In this document: positions 6,227-9,687 of the stretch, in pieces
Position numbering within the stretch: position 1 is the first letter of the stretch
How the letters are laid out: every line of letters begins with the position of its first letter
Assembly: GCA_018714945.1 (NCBI GenBank)
Contig: DVMO01000016.1
Coordinates: 1-9,687 of the forward strand
Direction of reading: 5' to 3'
Length of the DNA: 9,687 nt
DNA from: Fimisoma avicola
Lineage (GTDB): Bacteria; Bacillota; Clostridia; Peptostreptococcales; Anaerovoracaceae
Notes under the pieces: generated by a model
What the model saw: only the letters and a program-made list of their open reading frames with translations
Database searches by the model: none
What the model was told of the DNA's origin: nothing
Made by a program: the position numbers and the translations under genes

Positions 6227-6619
6227 ATGCCAAGACCTAAAAAATGCCGTAAAGTCTGCTGTATGCCGGCCCATACTGAATTTATACCCGCCTGCGGACA
6301 AGACAGAGAAATTTCGTGCAGCGCAGGCTGCATCCAAGATCAAACCGTAGTCATGACGGTAGACGAGTACGAGACCATAAGGCTTATAGACAAGGAAGGC
6401 TTCTCTCAGGAAGAATGCAGCAGGTATATGGGCGTAGCCAGGACGACCGTGCAGCAGATATATAACAACGCCCGCAGAAAGCTGGCTGAAGCCATAGTAG
6501 ACGGACGAAAACTCAGGATAGAAGGCGGCGATTACCGCTTGTGTGACGGAACTGAAAAGACCTGCATGTGCGGAGGCTGCCAGAGACATCGGGCATTAAA
6601 AGAATCACAGAGTATATAA
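6227..6619 (+). CDS. DUF134-family helix-turn-helix DNA-binding protein
   Basis: A 130-residue protein that starts with the family signature MPRPKKCRKVC. Residues about 45-95 form a sigma-70 region 4-like helix-turn-helix (DEYETIRLIDKEGFSQEE, then GVARTTVQQIYNNARRKLAEA). Eleven cysteines (7, 11, 12, 23, 31, 35, 64, 106, 113, 115, 118) are clustered in the N-terminal and C-terminal thirds, with CMCGGC near the end, suggesting binding of a metal or iron-sulfur cluster. DUF134 proteins are commonly found next to NifX/NifB-domain proteins and are taken as their regulators. Here the NifX-like gene follows after 20 bases. The protein is the natural candidate to bind the TGACATATGTCA sites in its own promoter; that is inference. 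The ligand sensed is unknown. Confidence 0.93.
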   Translation: MPRPKKCRKVCCMPAHTEFIPACGQDREISCSAGCIQDQTVVMTVDEYETIRLIDKEGFSQEECSRYMGVARTTVQQIYNNARRKLAEAIVDGRKLRIEGGDYRLCDGTEKTCMCGGCQRHRALKESQSI

Positions 6620-6627
6620 TAACAATC

Positions 6628-6633
6628 GGGAGG
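6628..6633 (+). promoter_or_regulatory. Ribosome binding site deciding the NifX-like start
   Basis: GGGAGG six bases before ATG 6640 fixes the start at the family-typical MKIAVTYENG. An in-frame ATG at 6568 lies within the DUF134 gene and lacks such a site. Confidence 0.88.
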
Positions 6634-6639
6634 TATATT

Positions 6640-7065
6640 ATGAAGATAGCTGTAACTTATGAAAACGGACAGGTATTCCAGCACTTTGGACATACGGAGC
6701 AGTTTAAGGTGTATGAGACAAAGGACGGAGCTGTTACCGGTTCTGAAGTTATAAATACCGGAGACAGCGGCCACGGAGCTTTGGCCGGATTTCTCAAGGA
6801 AAACGGAGTGGACACTCTGATCTGCGGAGGTATCGGAGCAGGAGCCATCAATGCGCTGGCAGAAGCAGGGATACAGTTATACGGAGGCGTCAGCGGCAAT
6901 GCCGATGAGGCTGTGGATGCTTTCCTCAAAGGAGAACTTAAATTCAATCCGGATGTCAAATGCGATCATCACAGCCATGGTGAAGGACATTCATGCGGCG
7001 GTCACCAAGAGGGCGGAGCCGGTCATTCGTGCGGAGGACACGGCGGACATAGCTGCGGCCGCTGA
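6640..7065 (+). CDS. NifX/NifB-type dinitrogenase iron-molybdenum cofactor domain protein with His/Cys-rich tail
   Basis: A 141-residue cytoplasmic protein. Residues 1-105 are a complete Nitro_FeMo-Co domain: MKIAVTYENG, VFQHFGHTEQFKVYE with the conserved His, GHGALAGFLKENGVDTLICGGIGAGA, then GIQLYGGVSGNADEAV. Small stand-alone members of this family occur widely in anaerobes that do not fix nitrogen, where a role in iron-sulfur or molybdenum cluster handling is assumed. Residues 108-141 form a tail with eight His and four Cys built from repeats of GHSCGGH (116-122, 128-134 and a partial copy at 136-141), fitting metal binding. It is cotranscribed with DUF134 and ends before a strong terminator. 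No nif structural genes are visible, so a nitrogenase role is unlikely on this evidence. Confidence 0.93.
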   Translation: MKIAVTYENGQVFQHFGHTEQFKVYETKDGAVTGSEVINTGDSGHGALAGFLKENGVDTLICGGIGAGAINALAEAGIQLYGGVSGNADEAVDAFLKGELKFNPDVKCDHHSHGEGHSCGGHQEGGAGHSCGGHGGHSCGR

Positions 7066-7104
7066 TATGGTCCTGCAAATCTGCAAATGCAGTTTGGCAA
7101 GTAT

Positions 7105-7148
7105 AAGGCAAAGGGTTGTACTTTACAACTCTTTGCCTTTTGTTTTTT
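7105..7148 (+). terminator. Strong intrinsic terminator after the NifX-like gene
   Basis: Sixteen-base arms (7105-7120 and 7124-7139) pair fully with one G-T wobble around a three-base loop. The downstream tract TTTTGTTTTTT completes a textbook terminator of the DUF134/NifX operon. Confidence 0.95.
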
Positions 7149-7157
7149 GATATATTG

Positions 7158-7166
7158 TGGTAAAAT
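7158..7166 (+). promoter_or_regulatory. Possible extended -10 promoter of the FHA-SEDS/PBP operon
   Basis: TGGTAAAAT is an extended -10 element 60 bases before the start codon. The -35 at a 17-base distance is poor (TTTTGT, 7138-7143) and lies in the T tract of the preceding terminator. TTGATA (7147-7152) with TATAAC (7172-7177) at 19 bases is an alternative. Confidence 0.45.
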
Positions 7167-7225
7167 CATCATATAACGACAGGGAACAAACATTGGATTG
7201 AGATTATTTACAGAAAGGTGATACT

Positions 7226-9022
7226 ATGAATCTTGACTTTTTAGACGGCATAGAGCTGACAGACCTGTTTACTGCCGCCGTAAGGTGGGTGTTCGTCCTG
7301 CTGGGTATTTATATCCTCATAAGATCCATAAGGTCTCTGCTGAGAACTAAGAATCCGGCAGAAGTGTGGGCATATATGAACCTGAGGACCATAAAGACCG
7401 ATGAGAACGGCAGCCAGATCAAGGTGGATGAGATCAGCGTTCCTGTGACGCACTGGGAAAATGTTATAGGCAGGGCAAAAAACTGCGATATTTCAGTAGA
7501 GGACCCTACTTTATCACGAAACCACGGCATACTCATGAGGGATACCAAAGGAGAATGGATTTACAGAGATTTGGGGTCAAAGAACGGGACATATTTAAAC
7601 GATGAAGAGATCGGAAAAGGCCGCAGCGGCAGGAGCGCCAAAAAAAGCCGTGACAACATAAATCTCGGCAAAGAGGTAGCGATAGAATATGGGGATGTGC
7701 TCAGAGCAGGCATGACTGAGATGGTCTTAATGCCGATAAGCCTTGAAGAAAAGAACAATAACATAGCCATGAGAAGGTCGGACACGAAGCTGATGTCAGC
7801 AGGGCCATCTTTGGCAGCGCTGACTCTGTTTCAGCTACTGACGGCATTTCAGCTTGGGATTGCTCTGGGAACCGAGTACATGGCCGGAGTATACATAGCC
7901 ATATTCGGTCTGATGATACTCATGTGGGTGTATGTGGGAGTGATGAAAAGCCTTGGCAATACATCCTTTGAAATGGAAACCATAGCTTTCTTCCTGTCCA
8001 CATTAAGCCTGGCAGTGGTGGGCTCATCAGCTCCCGAAAGCATGTTCAAGCAGTTCATTGCCATTGCCATTGGCGTAGTCGTATTTGTTGTGATATGCCT
8101 TATCTTGAGAAATCTGGAAAGGACCAAAACTCTGCGCTGGGCTCTTTTGGCGGGCGCTGCCGTACTGCTGCTGGCTAACCTTGCCATAGGGACTTTCAGT
8201 TACGGTGCAAAGAACTGGATAGAGATCGGGGGATTTTCGTTTCAGCCATCGGAACTGGTGAAAGTTGCTTTCGTATGGATAGGGGCGGCAACACTTGATG
8301 AACTGTTTCAGAAAAAGAATCTTACGGTATTCATACTGTTTTCCATATATTGTTTCGGATGTCTGGGTCTTATGGGGGACTTCGGAACAGCCATAATATT
8401 CTTTGTTACATTCCTGATAATATCTTTCCTGCGAAGCGGAGATTTTTCCAAGCTGGTATTGATGGTTGGAGCTGCTGCGGCAGGTGGATTTATGATACTC
8501 AGGTTCAGACCGTATATTGCCAACCGGTTTGCTTCGTGGGGGCATGTCTGGGATCCGGGCATAGTGGATGGAGCAGGATTCCAGCAGACCCGCACCATGA
8601 GCGCTGCCGCAAGCGGCGGACTGGTGGGAGTAGGTGCAGGAGAAGGCTGGCTTGAGGGCGTACCGGCGGCTGACACCGATATGGTATTTGGCATGCTCAT
8701 TGAGGAATGGGGTCTGATAATAGCTGTACTTGCAGTGATATCCATAGTGACATTATCTGTATATGCCTACAGATCCATCTTCGCAGGAAGGTCTACTTTT
8801 TATACCATTGCTGCCTGCGGGGCAATGTCCATGTTCATTTTCCAGACTTGTCTCAATGTGTTTGGATGTGTGGATATTTTGCCGTTCACAGGGGTTACTT
8901 TTCCGTTTGTATCTAATGGAGGAACGAGTATGATGGTATCGTGGGCGCTGCTGGCGTTTCTCAAAGCGGCGGACACCAGAGAACGGGCGAGCATCGCAGT
9001 AAAGGCAGGTGGCAGGATATGA
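7226..9022 (+). CDS. FtsW/RodA/SpoVE-family (SEDS) peptidoglycan glycosyltransferase with N-terminal FHA domain
   Basis: A 598-residue membrane protein, about 200 longer than usual SEDS proteins because of an N-terminal extension. A first helix (about 17-34) is followed by an FHA phosphothreonine-binding domain (about 70-170) with its key residues: GR at 82-83, SRNH at 97-100 and KNG at 119-121. A basic insert (131-145, rich in Lys/Arg/Ser) interrupts the domain before GDVLRAG. Residues 193-583 form the SEDS core with about ten helices. Motifs are GAKNWIEIGGFSFQPSE (QPSE at 340-343), GDFGTA, GGLVGVGAGEG, the catalytic-type Asp485 in ADTDMVF, EEWG and FTGVTFPFVSNGG. The enzyme should polymerise lipid II outside the membrane with the class B PBP encoded next, whose start overlaps its stop (ATGA). 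RodA-like function is more likely than FtsW, given the PbpA-like neighbour. The Shine-Dalgarno GAAAGGTG fixes the start. The FHA domain implies control by a Ser/Thr kinase not seen in this window. Confidence 0.93.
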   Translation: MNLDFLDGIELTDLFTAAVRWVFVLLGIYILIRSIRSLLRTKNPAEVWAYMNLRTIKTDENGSQIKVDEISVPVTHWENVIGRAKNCDISVEDPTLSRNHGILMRDTKGEWIYRDLGSKNGTYLNDEEIGKGRSGRSAKKSRDNINLGKEVAIEYGDVLRAGMTEMVLMPISLEEKNNNIAMRRSDTKLMSAGPSLAALTLFQLLTAFQLGIALGTEYMAGVYIAIFGLMILMWVYVGVMKSLGNTSFEMETIAFFLSTLSLAVVGSSAPESMFKQFIAIAIGVVVFVVICLILRNLERTKTLRWALLAGAAVLLLANLAIGTFSYGAKNWIEIGGFSFQPSELVKVAFVWIGAATLDELFQKKNLTVFILFSIYCFGCLGLMGDFGTAIIFFVTFLIISFLRSGDFSKLVLMVGAAAAGGFMILRFRPYIANRFASWGHVWDPGIVDGAGFQQTRTMSAAASGGLVGVGAGEGWLEGVPAADTDMVFGMLIEEWGLIIAVLAVISIVTLSVYAYRSIFAGRSTFYTIAACGAMSMFIFQTCLNVFGCVDILPFTGVTFPFVSNGGTSMMVSWALLAFLKAADTRERASIAVKAGGRI

Positions 9023-9687
9023 AAAAGATGGAAGGCCGCGCAGTTTTGTGCCTGATACTGGCGGCAGCGCTGATGATAGGTCTGGTGGTATTTATTGCAA
9101 GACTTGCTGTTGACGGTGATCAGTGGGCTTCCTTTTATGCCAATCAGCATGTTTATTATGAAGGAAAACTGGCAGTAGGTTCAGTGTACGACAGGAACGG
9201 TGTGGTGCTGCTCCAAAATGACGGAGAAGGACCTCACTACAATGATGACAGCGGTATAAGGCGGGGAACCGCACATGTTGTGGGCGATGAAAATATGAAT
9301 GTTTCCACAGCAGTCAATTATGTTTTCAAAAGTCAGATAATAGGATACAATTTTATAACCGGGACCAACGGCTTTCTGCTGGGCGATAACAGGGAGCTGG
9401 ATCTGACCATAGATGCCGAAATATCCAAAACAGCCTATAATGCCTTAAACGGCAGGGATGGTTTTGTGGGCGTATATAACTGGCGCACAGGGGAGATAAT
9501 CTGCATGGTAAGCAATCCCGGCTTTGATCCGGCAGATCCGCCGGCATCTTCAGAAGCGGAGTCAGGAACTTTCATCAATAAGGTCATCTCAGGAGCTGCA
9601 ACTCCGGGATCAACATTCAAGCTTGTGACCACCAAGGCGGCCCTTGAAAATATACCGGATATAGACAACTGGACATTTACCTGCACA
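9019..9687 (+). CDS. Class B penicillin-binding protein, PbpA-like (3' end beyond window)
   Basis: The first 223 residues of a peptidoglycan transpeptidase, open to the window edge. There is a short cytoplasmic N-terminus and one membrane anchor (about 8-30), then a reduced PBP-dimer-type region with GSVYDRNGVVL (54-64) and RRGTAHVVGD. The start of the transpeptidase domain follows: LTIDAEISKTAYNAL, GFVGVYNWRTGEIICMVSNPGFDP and NKVISGAATPGSTFKL. The catalytic Ser198 and Lys201 of the SxxK motif are present; the SxN and KTG motifs would lie beyond the end. The short N-terminal region and the position after an FHA-bearing SEDS protein recall actinobacterial PbpA, which follows RodA in the FHA/kinase cluster. 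Start ATG 9019 overlaps the SEDS stop by four bases, indicating coupled translation and a likely one-to-one complex. Confidence 0.95.
   Translation, partial: MKKMEGRAVLCLILAAALMIGLVVFIARLAVDGDQWASFYANQHVYYEGKLAVGSVYDRNGVVLLQNDGEGPHYNDDSGIRRGTAHVVGDENMNVSTAVNYVFKSQIIGYNFITGTNGFLLGDNRELDLTIDAEISKTAYNALNGRDGFVGVYNWRTGEIICMVSNPGFDPADPPASSEAESGTFINKVISGAATPGSTFKLVTTKAALENIPDIDNWTFTCT

Noticed and set aside
6568..6639. N-terminal extension of the NifX-like protein overlapping DUF134
   Set aside because: No ribosome binding site and no family similarity; GGGAGG precedes ATG 6640.
6640..7065. Evidence for a nitrogen fixation locus
   Set aside because: Only a stand-alone NifX-type domain is present; no nifH, nifD, nifK, nifE or nifB genes are in the window, and such small proteins are common in non-fixing anaerobes.
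7076..7092. Short repeat CTGCAAAT twice with a small palindrome after the NifX-like gene
   Set aside because: Too short and isolated, next to a complete terminator; most likely chance.
8027..8745. Open frames on the minus strand opposite the SEDS gene, up to 172 codons
   Set aside because: They are antisense to a clearly conserved protein, have no recognisable domain and no initiation signals.

Overview
The window reads as a chromosomal segment from a low-to-mid GC anaerobic Bacillota, most likely a Clostridia member. Grounds for this are strong Shine-Dalgarno sites, sigma-A type promoters, intrinsic terminators, frequent ATA/AGA/AGG codons, an iron-sulfur aldo/keto reductase, an ECF-type vitamin transporter subunit, and a DUF134/NifX-type pair. 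The genus cannot be fixed from the sequence alone. No tRNA, rRNA, CRISPR array, insertion sequence or phage gene was seen.

Layout. Positions 1-1359 are the 3' part of an AGCS-family sodium:alanine/glycine symporter. A spacer with a hairpin follows. Then comes a tightly packed three-gene membrane operon (1498-3447): a SipW-like signal peptidase homologue, an unknown three-helix membrane protein, and a two-helix membrane protein with a TasA/camelysin-like extracytoplasmic domain. In the SipW-like protein both catalytic positions appear to be replaced (Ser to Val, His/Lys to Arg). A bidirectional terminator separates this operon from a convergent aldo/keto reductase carrying two C-terminal 4Fe-4S motifs (3532-4686, minus). 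Divergently from it runs a two-gene unit (4881-6112), an ECF transporter S component translationally coupled to an amidohydrolase. Next is a near-consensus promoter with two copies of the 12-mer TGACATATG(T/C)CA driving a DUF134 DNA-binding protein and a NifX-like protein with a His/Cys-rich tail (6227-7065), closed by a strong terminator. Last is a cell-wall operon (7226 to the end): a SEDS glycosyltransferase fused to an N-terminal FHA domain, overlapping a class B penicillin-binding protein that runs off the window.

How the genes fit together. The SEDS/PBP pair should form a peptidoglycan polymerase-transpeptidase complex, and the FHA fusion suggests control by a Ser/Thr kinase encoded elsewhere. 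The DUF134/NifX pair looks like a small self-contained metal or iron-sulfur related regulon with its own operator. The ECF subunit and amidohydrolase probably import and process one small cofactor-like compound, which cannot be identified here. The most unusual item is the operon around the apparently inactive SipW homologue, where a pseudo-peptidase may act as a membrane scaffold for, or partner of, the TasA-like protein. Three starts were moved downstream of the longest possible reading frame (to 4881, 6227 and 6640) on the basis of ribosome binding sites, promoters and family N-termini.
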